Below are positions 42,311 to 53,240 of a stretch of 64,000 nt of DNA, piece after piece. The notes under the pieces are model-generated. The model was not told where the DNA came from and made no database searches. It saw only the letters and a list, made by a program, of their open reading frames with translations. The stretch lies in the NCBI GenBank assembly GCA_022606425.2, contig JAHDVF020001225.1:496001-560000 (forward strand). Reading direction: 5' to 3'. A program made the translations under genes and the position numbers. Every line of letters begins with the position of its first letter. Positions within the stretch are counted from its first letter, which is position 1. This DNA comes from Lepidostoma basale (lineage: Eukaryota; Arthropoda; Insecta; Trichoptera; Lepidostomatidae).

Positions 42311-42865
42311 ATATAATCAATTTTTATTTATTTAATTCAACTAACGTAATACTCTAACAAAGTTTCCAACATTCGACCCGAATTAATACTTCAAATAAGT
42401 ACAAAGGCACCGCCAGTAAACCTATTTCGATAACAAATTTTCTAAAATAACTTACTCGGTGGGTCATCTCTGTCAATTTTACTTAGCTCGGTCGGGACGG
42501 AATTAGAACTAGGCGAATAGCAGATAGAATAGTGGATAGTTGTAAAGAAACAAGTGAATTTTGCAGAGAAACAAGTTAAGTTGCACAGGAACAAGCGTGA
42601 AATTTGTAGAATTTCTGCCCGAAACGAAGAAGGAAGCAGAGAAGTTAAACAGTATTAATTGAAGCAGGTACACCGTTGCAAGAGGATAAGTTGTGAAGTT
42701 TTTAAAAGAAAATCGAATAATAAAAACAAAAACTACGAACACAGGTTCTCAATCTATTCTGCTCTCAATCCATCGCCTCTTTATCGGGAAAATAATTTTC
42801 CAACGCCCAATTTTCCATAATAGTGATACCAAATTTTAAAATATTGTGGCTTCTAACAACAAACA
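42311..42865. other. Unrecognised stretch
   Basis: Purine-rich sequence with an AATAAAAACAAAAA motif at about 42719. An LTR fragment is conceivable, but neither terminal TG/CA nor a primer site was found. Confidence 0.3.
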
Positions 42866-42869
42866 AGTA

Positions 42870-43300
42870 TATGAGAACTGACAGTAAGGTCAGAATATAT
42901 AAAACCTGCGTAAGGCCTATACTGACATATACCATTGAGATCAGAGCGGATGCCACAAGAACGAAGGCTAAAGTACGGGTGGCAGAGATGAGGACCCTGA
43001 TGATAGCAGGAAGGACTATTCGAGAAAGGGTGAAGAACACGGCTATCCGCGAGATCTGCAAGGTGGATGATGTCGTGAGATGGGGCAGAAACGCAAAAGA
43101 TACGTGGAATGCCCACGTGCAGAGGATGGATCCCACCAGAATCCCACATGCTGTGGCGCATCAGATTCCTGCCGGCTGCCGTCCCCCCGGAAGACCGCCG
43201 AAGAGATGAAGAGATTGTTGGGACTCAACCTCCCAAGAGAGGCCAGCCTGATTTCAGGAACAGACCAAAGGTCTATAAGAAGAAGAAGAAGTTGGTTCTA
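42870..43300 (+). pseudogene. LINE-GAA C-terminal copy
   Basis: MRTDSKVRIYKTCVRPILTY, RVAEMRTLMIAGRTIRERVK, NTAIREICKVDDVVRWGRNA and AHVQRMDPTRIPH, then the GRPPKR end and a GAA run at about 43282, where an RTE-a copy begins. Confidence 0.75.
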
Positions 43301-43992
43301 AGTATGAACGAAGAGAACTTGAAACAGGTAAGGAAATTTGTGTATTTAGGTAGCATGTTCACAGCGGATGGTCGAACGAATAGTGACGTTGAAAGAAGAG
43401 TTGGTGCGGGTAACAAAGTTAATGGAGCTTTAAAAATAGTATTGGAAACAATAATTTATCAATGAAAGCGAAAATGGCCGTTCACAATGGAGTTCTGGTC
43501 CCAACTCTTATGTATGGAAGCGAAGCATGGAACTGGAAAAAAAATGAGATCAGAATAAATGCGGTTGAGATGAGGTCCCCAAGACGTACCTATGTGTGAT
43601 AGAACAATGTACGACAGAATCTCAAATGCTGATATGAGAAAGAAATGTAGGGCGAAAGAAGGTATTAAGAACAAAGTTATAAAACCATCGCTGTGATGGT
43701 TCTGACATATGGAGCGCAATGGTGAAGAAAGAATGGTTAAAAAAGTATACGTTAACGATGTAAATGGAGTACGGAGTCAAGGTAAACCGAAGAAAACATG
43801 GCTGGACCAAATTAATCCAATTTTAAAGGTTAGTCATGTAAGAAGCCGGAAGAATCGACGTGCGTGTATGACTCGCTGTATGAATGTGGAGGAAGCTAGA
43901 TAGATATGTCAGGGTAGAGTAGTGTGGCGGCCCATTCTATCTGCTTATCCCTGCGGGGAAACGGCGTGATGGTTTGTTGTTGTTGTTGCTTT
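43293..43992 (+). pseudogene. RTE-a LINE C-terminal copy, GTT tail
   Basis: EENLKQVRKFVYLGSMFTAD with RRVGAGNKVNGALKIV, then frame breaks, then MVKKVYVNDVNGVRSQGKPK and NRRACMTRCMNVEEAR. The tail is (TTG)n at about 43974-43990. Confidence 0.75.
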
Positions 43993-44115
43993 TTCTTCTT
44001 CTTTCAATACATCTGAGATCTGTGACACAGAAATTTTGCCTCCTTAGATTACGAGGACCGACTGTCCCCCCATCTCTTAGGTGGTCTTCCAGGAGGACGC
44101 TAGCATCGTTAGGTG
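43993..44115 (-). repeat. LINE-GAA 3' end
   Basis: TTCTTCTTC, ATCTGTGACACAGAAAT and TCTTAGGTGGTCTTCCAGGA as at 22655 and 58302. Confidence 0.65.
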
Positions 44116-44159
44116 TAATACCTATCAACTAAAAATACAAACTATACACTAAACTAAGT

Positions 44160-44849
44160 CTTTTTGTTTATATTTTTAGTTAAAATATCTGATGATGCTA
44201 ACATTTATCCTAACACTTATGATGCTAACAGGGGTTTGAATATCGGATGGTTAGGGCCGTGCGGGGACATACCGTGCCGGAAGCTATGTGTACCAATATA
44301 TGCCATGAAACTCCATAGTTGCATAACATCAGCAACACTACCATCTAGTCCGAATCTCTGGCGTCCACGTGTGATCTTTATGATCCCGCAAACCCTGGGT
44401 GTGGCATATTGGACGTACTCGTATGTTGATGTGCCACAGCTAACAGAGAAAGGGCAAATGGCGATTTTTGGCACCACAAAATCGGTCACCCACAGCTAAG
44501 GGAATGAACACCCCTACAGAATAACCCTGGTCCTCCTAGTAACGCGGTTGGGCGTTAGGCCAACAACCTAACCTCGTAAAACAACCAACGTTACGAACAC
44601 TTCAAGAAATTCGTTTCTTGGAGGAGGTTGAGACAGACCAAGGGTTGTAGCTCCGGAGAAAAATAAAATGATGCTTACATTGGTTAGCAAAACAGCTGTC
44701 GCGACAATTTCACAGAAATTAAATCAATTGTGGTAATAAAAGTGTTTTAATTAAAAATCTTGATTTGTTTATATTTCATGAAAATTTATTATTTTATTAA
44801 ATAGACTCACTTACTCGTGTTCTTTAAAAACAGATTTATAGAATACATT
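44160..44849. other. Unrecognised GC-richer stretch, possibly a LINE 5' region
   Basis: Two overlapping frames (44164-44499 plus, 44217-44489 minus) lack known motifs. TTAGGCCAACAACCTAACCT at about 44555 resembles LINE leader sequences in style only. Confidence 0.3.
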
Positions 44850-45380
44850 TATCATTGTTCATAACACCATCATTCGCACCGCATTCACTTTTTATATTTT
44901 CATTCGACACTCTATCATACACAGAGTATGCACACATTCGTCCAAGAGATCTCATTTCTACTGCATTTATTCTACTTTCATCCTTCTTTTACCAGTTCCA
45001 TGCTTCGCTTCTATACATAGGGTCGGTAGAAGAACACCATTGTGCACTGCCATTCTAGTTTTTTTGGATAGGTTTTTGTTTGCGATGACAATTTTAAGTG
45101 CACCATTCATTTTGTTGCCTGCCCCAACCCTTATTTCAATATCCCTATCCACTCGCCCTTTTCTTGTTAACATACTACCTAAATACACGAACTCATCTAC
45201 TTGCTCCAAATTTTCACCATTCACGCTAATGTTGCAGACTGTCATAATTGCTTCTTTTTCAAAAATCATTAACTTGGACTTATTAAAATTCATCATCAGA
45301 TCATTTCGCATGCATATATGTACCTCATACATACAATTCACCAGGACTTGTAGTTCATGCTCGTTGTCTACAAGGCTATG
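44850..45380 (-). pseudogene. RTE-a LINE internal segment
   Basis: The frame 44967-45341 has LMMNFNKSKLMIFEKEAIMT, GENLEQVDEFVYLGSMLTRK and VGAGNKMNGALKIVIANKNL. A frame break follows, then the RINAVEMRSL..MCAYSVYDRVSNEN region. The 3' end is absent, so this copy is truncated at both ends. Confidence 0.7.
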
Positions 45381-45384
45381 TGTT

Positions 45385-45725
45385 GTTATTAAAAATATCG
45401 TTTTATTTAATTATTATGGAAACTTATATTATAGATCTTGATTGATATAGATCAGTAAAATCATTTGCAGAACATCGTTGTATTCCAACTAACAAGCACA
45501 CATATTTCAACTAACATTTTCAATTTCATCTGAACATATGTTACTATTTCAGGAACATTATCCTTTTAGCCCTTTTTATTATTTATGTATTCATTTTACA
45601 CAGTGTTCCTTAATTTATGGACCGAGCTGGTCATCTCAAGTGGTGACGAATAATCCTTCAGTGACGTCATTAACAGTGACGTTCGTAATTTTTTTTTTGT
45701 ATCATGACTAAATACGTTCCAAAGG
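45385..45725. other. Unrecognised stretch
   Basis: No frame or repeat match was found. Confidence 0.4.
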
Positions 45726-45729
45726 ATTT

Positions 45730-46600
45730 CATACTCAAAAATATTGTTATCTCATGATTTAAATATATCTCTTGATGGAAATTCACTTTAAATAATAATT
45801 AAATAAAACGATATTTTTAAATAACTACTTCCTCGTTTGTCTTTATTTCGATAGGGACAGGTTTCGCCAGGCTCGCTGGCATCGACAGACTGGTGACACT
45901 GTCATTCACTCTCTTCCTAATATATACATAGATCACATGATTCTATACAAGAACCCCTTGTTTTAGAATTTAATAATTTAAACGATTAATTAAAGGACAG
46001 CAATTGTTTTCTTTACAAATTGAAAAATATTCAGTGTACACAGTACTAGAGCCTATTTAAAAATAACAATTATAAATATTTATATTATTTTTGTATAGAT
46101 TGACAAAACAGTTGCTGCAACAGTGTGCCGTTAAGTTCAACAAGGAGTTCTTGTATAGAATCATGTTTGCCACCCCTGATCTATGTGTATATAAGGAAGA
46201 GAGTGAAAAGCAGTGTCACCAGTCTGTCGATGCCAATGAGCCTGGCGAAACCGGTCGCTATCGAAATAAAGACAAATGAGGAAGTAGTTATAAAAAAAAA
46301 CTCGTTTTATTTGATTATAATTAAAAATGAACTTCCATCAAGAGATTTCAGTTAAATATTTTGATTATCTTAAAAATAAAACGATGTATTTATTATTGAC
46401 TGCTTTCACTTGTTTTTATTTTAACAGCAACCGGTTTCGCCAGCCTCGCTGGCATCTACAGACTGGTATGTCGACTGCCCAGTCTGTCGACACCAGCGAG
46501 CCTGGTGAAACCGGTCCCTGTTTAAATAAATACAACAGCGGGAAACAGTTAATAGAAAAACATTGTTTTATTTAATTTTAATGAAAAATCATGATTTATC
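45730..46600. mobile_element. Cluster of PLE/HHR family-4 copies
   Basis: A minus copy (about 45760-45915), a plus copy with 5' extension (46085-46370) and an inverted dimer (46375-46600). Motifs TCTGTCGATGCCAATGAGCC, TGGCGAAACCGGTCG and AAATAAAGAC recur. The 46091-46279 frame is repeat translation. Confidence 0.65.
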
Positions 46601-46649
46601 AAACACAAAAACAAATTTTAGATAAACTTAAGATAATACTGTGAAATTC

Positions 46650-46845
46650 CATAACGACGATTCATTGTGAATAAAAACACTGGTTTCGATGACTTGCACC
46701 TTCATCATCGGGAGAACGATATAAACTTAAACTAGAGTTTATATCGTTGTGATTCATGATGAAGGTGTAAGCCTTCAAACATGTCGCGAAAAATAAACTC
46801 AAAAGTGGAAAAAAGCAGTTTTATATTATAATTCATGAAAATTCG
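46650..46845. mobile_element. PLE/HHR family-5 inverted dimer
   Basis: Minus arm: GATGATGA AGGTG CAAG .. CATC GAAAC CA GTG. Plus arm: CATGATGA AGG TGTAAG CCTT CAAAC AT GTC (about 46752-46788). The centre ATAAACTTAAACTAGAGTTT is itself palindromic. Confidence 0.55.
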
Positions 46846-46879
46846 ACAAAATTAAATGATATAAGATAAATAAGGACAA

Positions 46880-47535
46880 AACAAAGCTGCTGACTGTAGG
46901 CCGAACGCAACATCAGATGAGAGTAGTGATGTCAGGAGTTCCACTAAAGAACACCAAGGAGTTTGTCTACCCCGGGAGCAAAATAACATGGGACGGTCGG
47001 TCTAAGAGCGAGGTCGACAGCCGTATACATCAGGCTAGGCTTGCATTTAATAAAAGGTCGAAAATAATAGAGTCAAATAATATAGACCTAAAACTGAGAA
47101 TACTCCTCATCAAGACCTATGTATGGAGTGTCTTGATGTACGGCTGCGAGACATGGTGCCTATCCGAAAGATGTTGTCCTATAGAAGACTCTTTGGAATT
47201 TCCTGGAGAGACCACATCACGAATGAGGAAGTTTTTCAAGGAATCGAAGGAGGAAGGCACCTGCTCAGGACCTTGTCCGAAAGGCGCGCAAGATGGATCG
47301 GCCATGTAATACGTCAAGAAGGTCTCTTGCATGCCATAATGGAGGGTATGATCGAGGGGACAAACTCTAGGGGACGCCCACGCCGAGAGTACCTGGAGGA
47401 CCTGTTGGTGGACGTGCGCTGCTCATCATATGCAGATTTCAAAAGAGCCGCACAAGACAGGAAAGAATGGAAGAGAATAATAGAGGAAATTGCTGGAAAC
47501 CAATCCCAGGATTGAAACCAGAGAAGAAGAAGATC
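46880..47535 (+). pseudogene. RTE-like LINE C-terminus (fifth family)
   Basis: The two overlapping frames join through a frameshift: NTKEFVYPGSKITWDGRSKS, RLAFNKRSKIIESNNIDLKL and LLIKTYVWSVLMYGCETWCL, then SWRDHITNEEVF, RARWIGHVIRQEGLLHAIME, GRPRREYLEDLLVDVRC and DRKEWKRIIEEIAGNQSQD with a stop. The RT core is missing. Confidence 0.75.
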
Positions 47536-47631
47536 AGATAATTCAAATAATGGAATGGCAGGATAATGATAATTGAAGTAAAAACTAATAAGAACATGAA
47601 ATACAAATAAAATAAAAACAACCAACTAGAT

Positions 47632-47748
47632 TATCTCATGACAATTGAAAGGTAGCTAATCTATCACTTTGCAACTGCCGGGAATTGAACCCGGGACCTT
47701 CGGTATGGTAGTCAGAGCTCTTGCTAATCTGACACGAAGGTCGTCAAT
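47632..47748 (-). repeat. SINE1 copy
   Basis: The minus strand has GGTTCAATTCC (B box) and GACGACCTTCGTGTCAGATT (5' end). Confidence 0.7.
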
Positions 47749-47791
47749 TGTTTCTGATTACACCATCTGGAAACGACGTGATGATTACTTA

Positions 47792-47860
47792 GTTAATCAA
47801 ATCAAATCAAATCGGTTTATTTTGTCATAAAATATTTAAATCAAAAATTATACAATTAAT
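47792..47860 (-). repeat. LINE-J (TTTGA)n 3' end
   Basis: AATCAAATCAAATCAAATCG with adjoining UTR. Related sequence at 48120-48200 (GGAACGCATGAGAGATG). Confidence 0.55.
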
Positions 47861-47867
47861 ACGAATG

Positions 47868-48075
47868 AAGACGTCAGTTTTCTAGAAGTTTTATTATATT
47901 TTATAAGACTGACATGTTTCACTTTTCTAAGGAATTATCAAATGTTCATCTTTTGATCCATAATCCAAGATTTGTTAATGCCTTAGAAGGACGAAACATG
48001 TCATTTCCATAAAATATAATAAAACTACTAGAAAACTAACGTTTTCAGGCGTATTAATTATTTAATATGGAGTTT
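47868..48075. mobile_element. PLE/HHR family-7 inverted dimer
   Basis: A minus arm and a plus arm, each with CCTTAG.. and GAAACATGTCA. The plus arm reads AATGCCTTAGAAGGACGAAA with CATGTC. Confidence 0.6.
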
Positions 48076-48214
48076 TACATCATTGTTTAAGGTATTTATT
48101 TAAAATAGAATATAAGATAAAATATAATATATAAAACCAGGAACGCATGAGAGATGTTTGACTTTAGCAATACAAGATACTCTCTAAAGTCAAGAGTATT
48201 TGTATTCTGAATTT

Positions 48215-48609
48215 GAAGGTGTTATTTGCAAACCCGGCAAACTCCACCAACAATCAAAAGTGAGATATGAATTGGGTCTTATTCATTTGCACACAATTCG
48301 TATTGATTTTCAGTTTCAAATTCGGCTTCATTCTGAAGAATTTTGCTATTAAAATATAGGGTTTGTTGCAAACATGGCAACCACTTGAGTGTTGCACAGC
48401 TGGCAACACTCCAAAATGAAATTCATTATTTTACTTTGATTATCAACATAACGATGATTATTTCATGGTTGATTACTTTCAAAATACTAACTGGTTGAGA
48501 TGAAAAAAATAAATACCGTTAAAAAGCGTATTTTATTAGCGTATCAGTTTTTGCGATTTACTCAAAACATCTAATGATGGAGTTGGCCGGGTTTGCAACT
48601 AATACCCTC
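48215..48609. mobile_element. MITE with about 23-bp TIRs and ATTT target duplication
   Basis: Left end GAAGGTGTTATTTGCAAACC, right end (inverted) GAGGGTATTAGTTGCAAACC, 20 of 23 matching. ATTT at 48211-48214 and 48610-48613. No coding frame. Confidence 0.7.
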
Positions 48610-49005
48610 ATTTATCCTTTGCAACCTACTATACTATACGATACTCACATGGTGAAGTGATATTATAACAGTGTTAAAATTGAACAAGTGACAGTTTTTA
48701 TTCAGTGAACAGTTATTTTTGAATACATTGTTCTTTTAAATTCCAAAAATTCTATTTCGTATTGCGAGCCGCCCCTGGTAACCTCAGCAGCCTCTTTAAA
48801 ACCCTTATTCTAATATTTCATGTCCTCACTCAGGATTCCCCATAAATATTGCATATCTCACTTGCTTAACAAGGCATACTGGGATATGGGTTAACGAGGG
48901 GAGAAGACCTACGTACAAGTACTAGGATACTTATCCATATGTGCTACACTCATACAGGGAACTTGTGCAACAAATGGGATGTTATCCAGTGAAGGCAACA
49001 AATTC
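48610..49005. other. Unrecognised stretch
   Basis: No frame or repeat match was found. Confidence 0.4.
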
Positions 49006-49009
49006 AAAA

Positions 49010-49229
49010 TAAGAACAATATTTTCAAAAGACCTTGACAATACTTTAGACAGGCAAAACATGTCATTCACATAAATTACAATAAGACTTCTAGAAAACAT
49101 ACTATTTCATTCGTATTAATTATTAAACATGAATAATAATTAAATAAAACTAAACTTTTTAACTACTTTCACGTTTATCTTTTTTTCCACAGCAACCAGT
49201 TTCGCCAGGCTCGCTGGCATCGACAGACT
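49010..49229. mobile_element. PLE/HHR family-7 (plus) next to family-4 (minus)
   Basis: 49010-49130 carries ACAGGCAAAACATGTCATTC with CTTCTAGAAAAC. 49135-49229 is family 4 reversed, cut at CATCGACAGACT by the R1-like element. Confidence 0.6.
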
Positions 49230-50115
49230 TATATAAGGTTCCCACCACCACCCGAGACTGTTATAGGACGCAGCGACGCCCTTTCGTCAGTCTCGCTGCA
49301 CTATCTAGGCCTGTTCCTTGTCCATCCGGGACTTACGTTAATTTAATTTAGCCTTTTCTTGTCATCAATCAAAAGGGTGACAGACCACATTTAATCTATT
49401 CTTTTAACCTTATATATCTCCCGCGCGGCCTCACATCTCTTTATTATGAAATAAAATCAGAAGTAAATATTATATAAAGCACACCTTAAATTAGTAAAAA
49501 AAAAAAAACAACACATTAAAATGATATAAAACACACATTAATTCACAATACACAATAGGACAAATATATAACAAACTAAATTTTAAAACAAGAAGAAGAT
49601 GGTGTATGAGAGAGGCGGGAAGATGTTAAGTAAGAATGAATAAATTGGGATGGGATGGATAGAGGACAGGTTTTAGAAAGAGCAGAAATTAATTAAAAAA
49701 AACAGTATTTATAAAAGACACATTATAAACAGAAAAGTATATCAGAACACACCCACCAAGGGGCAGTGTAGACTTCCGGTCAAATACAAGGCAATGAACA
49801 GGAGCCAGTGGCAACATCCATGAGCAGCAACTCAGGGACGCAGAAACAGAAAACAAAACTAAAATGCACAAAACTATTGTAACAATCATAGCGAACATAC
49901 TATTCATAATTATCACAATAATTATAATAGCAATAATACCATAATAATAACATAACCAAAGACAAAGATAATAATAATCATTTATTTATAACTATCAAAG
50001 TAATCATAATAGCAATAATAACACAACCAAAAACAAAGACAATTTTTAACAAATAATGCCAAATAATTTATAGAAACAACAACACGGCACGAGAAGACAT
50101 AGGGGAGTAAATAAA
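49230..50115 (-). repeat. R1-like 3' UTR
   Basis: The last part (49230-49345) is shared with the tails at 5300-5416 and 37040-37170: ACGTAAGTCCCGGATGG .. CCTATAACAGTCTCGGGTGG. It ends without poly(A) at the target. Confidence 0.8.
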
Positions 50116-51786
50116 TTACACATCCATTTCACTAAAAAGTTTTGTCCACGCACGAATAAAAGTACGAAGGCAACTGAAATTTTTATCGCTACTTGTTAAG
50201 TCACTATTCCAAATTGGTCGATGATCCACTGTCACATTCTCAATCATGATATCTCTATCACTCTGCAAGAGACAGCACTCCCAGAGGATATGGTGGGCCG
50301 TCTGGGGCCCCCCGCCGCACACACACTCCGGGTCCGGCGCCAGACTAAGATCATGGAGCCTGGCACGGAAATTGCCGTGCCCCGAAAGCATCTGCACAAC
50401 GTGATGGTCCAATCGCAGCCACTCACTACCCATCCTCCCAGTCACAGAGGGGAAGAAGGAGTAAGTCCACCTTCCTCTAGGAGAGATGTTCCATCTTTCC
50501 TGCCATGCCGACAGAGAAACCTCTCTTAAGCCCCTGCACAGGGCGGTGAAACCATCCTCATCGGAGTTGAATGTAATACCCAGATGGGTCACACTCTCAC
50601 CCCGCTTAAGGCGCCTCTTAGCAACGGCCTCAAGCACTTCCAGGTCGGCAGGAAGAACTCCCCCTATAACTGGAAGCGCCACTGAGGCCGCAGTCCTGTA
50701 AGCACCGGTCAGTGCAAGAAGAGGTATGCGTTGGCCTCTAAGCAGCGCCGAGGATACCGTCCGAGTAGCCAGACGTCCCGACCACACTCTTGCCGCGTAT
50801 GTGATTCTTGACACATACACGGCTTGGTATAGTAGACGAGCCGCTGGCGTTCGAAGGCCCCAGGACGCAGTACTCAAACGCCGGACCTGCATAAACAAAT
50901 TCGCAGACCTCTCCGACACAGCCTTGACGTGCCCAAGGAAAGAGAGCGACACATCGACCTGAACACCAAGATATCGAAGTGAATTCTCAAACTTGATGCT
51001 AGATTCATTCATCCGTATGACCGGGTTCCTGTTACGATTTAGGTTCCCACGGAGAAGCATGCCGGACGTCTTGGCAGGGGAAAAGGAAAGTTTATTGTCA
51101 ATTCCCCAATTAGCTATCATATGCAGACAAGAATTTGAGATATTCTCAATCTCACGTCTGCTTCTGCCGGCCACCAGAAGCAGAGCATCATCTGCATAGG
51201 CAACAATGGTTGAAATTCCCGGGAGAGGCAAGAGTAAGAGATCATCAAAAAGGATGTTCCACAGGGTTGGGCCAAGGACCGAACCCTGAGGACATCCCAT
51301 CGTCGAAACCCTCTCAACTCGAGTCTCCCCATGAGATATCTCAACTCTCCTACCGCAGAAGTAATCTGAAATAATAAGGAACAATTCTTTTGGGCAACCG
51401 CGATCCTTCAGTTTCTTGAGAATCATCGGCCACCACGCATTGTCAAAAGCACCCTTAATGTCCAGGAATACTCCAAGGGCATATTTGTACTCTTTATTTA
51501 CAGAATCATTCACCCAGTCCAGAGAGTACCTAATTGCATCCTCCGTAGAACAGCCTCTCGTGAAGCCAAATTGGCGGGGGCACGGAGGAGTCAATAGGAC
51601 ATCGAGCCTGTTGCGTATCAGCCTCTCCAACACCTTACCCATGACAGGCAGGAGCGTGATAGGCCGATACGCACCAGGATCAGTACGTGATTTGTCTCCA
51701 GACTTGGGAATGACCCTGATGGTACCTCTCTTCCAGTCTGTGGGGAAGACGCCTCTTCTCAAGCAAGACTGCATGACGAGAAGCAT
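50116..51786 (-). pseudogene. R1-like ORF2, reverse transcriptase part
   Basis: 556 codons, in a different frame from the endonuclease part. RT motifs in order: GKVLERLIRNRL, QFGFTRGCSTEDAI, motif A LGVFLDIKGAFDNAWW, motif B GCPQGSVLGPTLWNILFDDL, motif C AYADDALLLVAG with both aspartates, then KLSFSPAKTSGM and LRYLGVQVD. The C-terminus carries CVCGGGPQTAHHILWEC, the CxC..H..C motif typical of R1-clade ORF2. The frame ends EMDV. The true protein would start upstream in the endonuclease frame; the first Met here is not a real start. All catalytic residues are intact. Confidence 0.9.
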
Positions 51787-53240
51787 CTCCTCCTTAGCAC
51801 CCAGACAGCTTTCACAATCATACCAGTAATCTTGTCCACCCCGGGTGCCTTATTTGAACCAAGGTTGCGAACGATGACCCCCAGTTCAGCTAAGGTGACT
51901 GCCGCAACAATTTTATCATTCTCCTGTGGAGGAGGAACACGACACGTGGCTCGAACCAGTTCGTGCGAAGAATTTTCAAAACTATTTGTCTCTAAGGGAG
52001 ATAGCTTGTCCAGAAGCACCGACAGCGTCTCCGAGAGATTAGAAGTCTCCTGGCCGTCGCCAGTGATTATGGTGGAGAAGTAATCACCCTCCAGAGACCT
52101 CGCCTTCCCGATTACACTGCAGATTGTCCAGGGATCCGAGTTTCCCACCTCAGTGACCCATTTCCGCCAAGAGGTAGTCTTGGCCAGCCTGAGGGTCTTA
52201 GAGTATGCATTTCTGGCAGAACGGAGCCCGTCCAGGAGAGCTCCCTCTCTCGTGGGAGAAAGTCCGCCCTTCTTGGCCTCTCCGGCCCGTCTGTATGCAC
52301 TTCTATAAGCTCTTTTGGCTTCTGTACAGTCTGAGTTCCACCAGACTGATCGGACGCGCCGACCAGGCTTAGTGCGACCCAGGGCTGTATCAGCCGATCT
52401 GACTACCGCTCGGCTGAAATGGTTCCCTAACTCATCAGGATTTTCAACGGCGACCACCCTAACCTCACTCAGCTCGTCTCTCAGGGTATCGCGGAATCGG
52501 TCCCAGTCAGCGTCAGCTGTCCGGAATCGCCACTGACCCCGTTCTGTCTGTCTCACCGCGCCCCCGACCGAAAAGGTGATGAGACGATGATCGCTAGGAA
52601 CATCGCACTCATGCACTGTCCAGTCGAAGACACAGGGGGACAGCAGACTCGAGCAGAGCGTGACGTCAATACGACTCTCCCCACAAGGTCCGGCGAAAGT
52701 AGGGAGCTTCCCTGGTTGGTTGAGAACGTGTAGGCCTGAAGAGACCACAAATTCCTCAACCTGTTCAGTTCGCTCCCTACTTCCATGGTTCCTCGTGGTC
52801 TCAAACCAAAGCGGAGAATGCGCATTGAAGTCACCACCAATTAAAACTGGTCGATCACCAGCCCTCTCCAGAATTCTCTGTAGAGCGCTGATATACGGCC
52901 CAGCAGGGTCACCATACTTGAAGTAAACGGAGACAATGATGATTTCCTTACCTCCGATCACAACAGTAGCACAGACGACATCCTCACTAGAGAGGCCCTC
53001 CAACAGGAGAGGGCGTATTGCCGGGTTGACAATAACAATCCCCGCTCTGGGGGAGGAGCCTCTCTCAAGGACAAAACTGGGGTCATCAAATCCGCGTGTT
53101 CTGCCTCCCCAAGTATACTGCTCCTGGATCAAAACCAAATCAAGCTTCTTTTCATGAGTCACACGCGACAACAGGAGAGTTGCAGCGCGCGATCGTCCTA
53201 AATTTACCTGCCCCAGTTTGGTGTGCGGTCTAGCAGCCAT
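51759..53240 (-). pseudogene. R1-like ORF2, AP-endonuclease part
   Basis: 493 codons. APE-type endonuclease residues are present: QVNLGRSRAA (start), LVLIQEQYTWGG (catalytic Glu), VSVYFKYGDP, VLIGGDFNAHSPLW (Asp, Asn), ESRIDVTLCS and VPSDHRLITFSVG (catalytic Asp-His). These nick the target to prime reverse transcription. A linker leads into RT at SNKAPGVDKITGMIVKA. The frame is then lost through a one-base indel at about 51800-51812 and stops at 51759. The ATG at 53240 overlaps the end of ORF1 (TATGGCTGCTAG), an arrangement compatible with reinitiation or coupled translation. Confidence 0.9.

Noticed and set aside
42430..42800. Solo LTR
   Set aside because: No TG..CA ends, no target duplication and no second copy visible.
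44164..44499. Host gene candidate (overlapping 111- and 90-codon frames)
   Set aside because: No recognisable domain, overlapping frames on both strands and LINE-like surroundings.
46091..46279. Small protein next to the family-4 hammerhead motif
   Set aside because: It runs through the ribozyme-like motif itself and related copies at 35.0 and 55.6 kb do not keep the frame.
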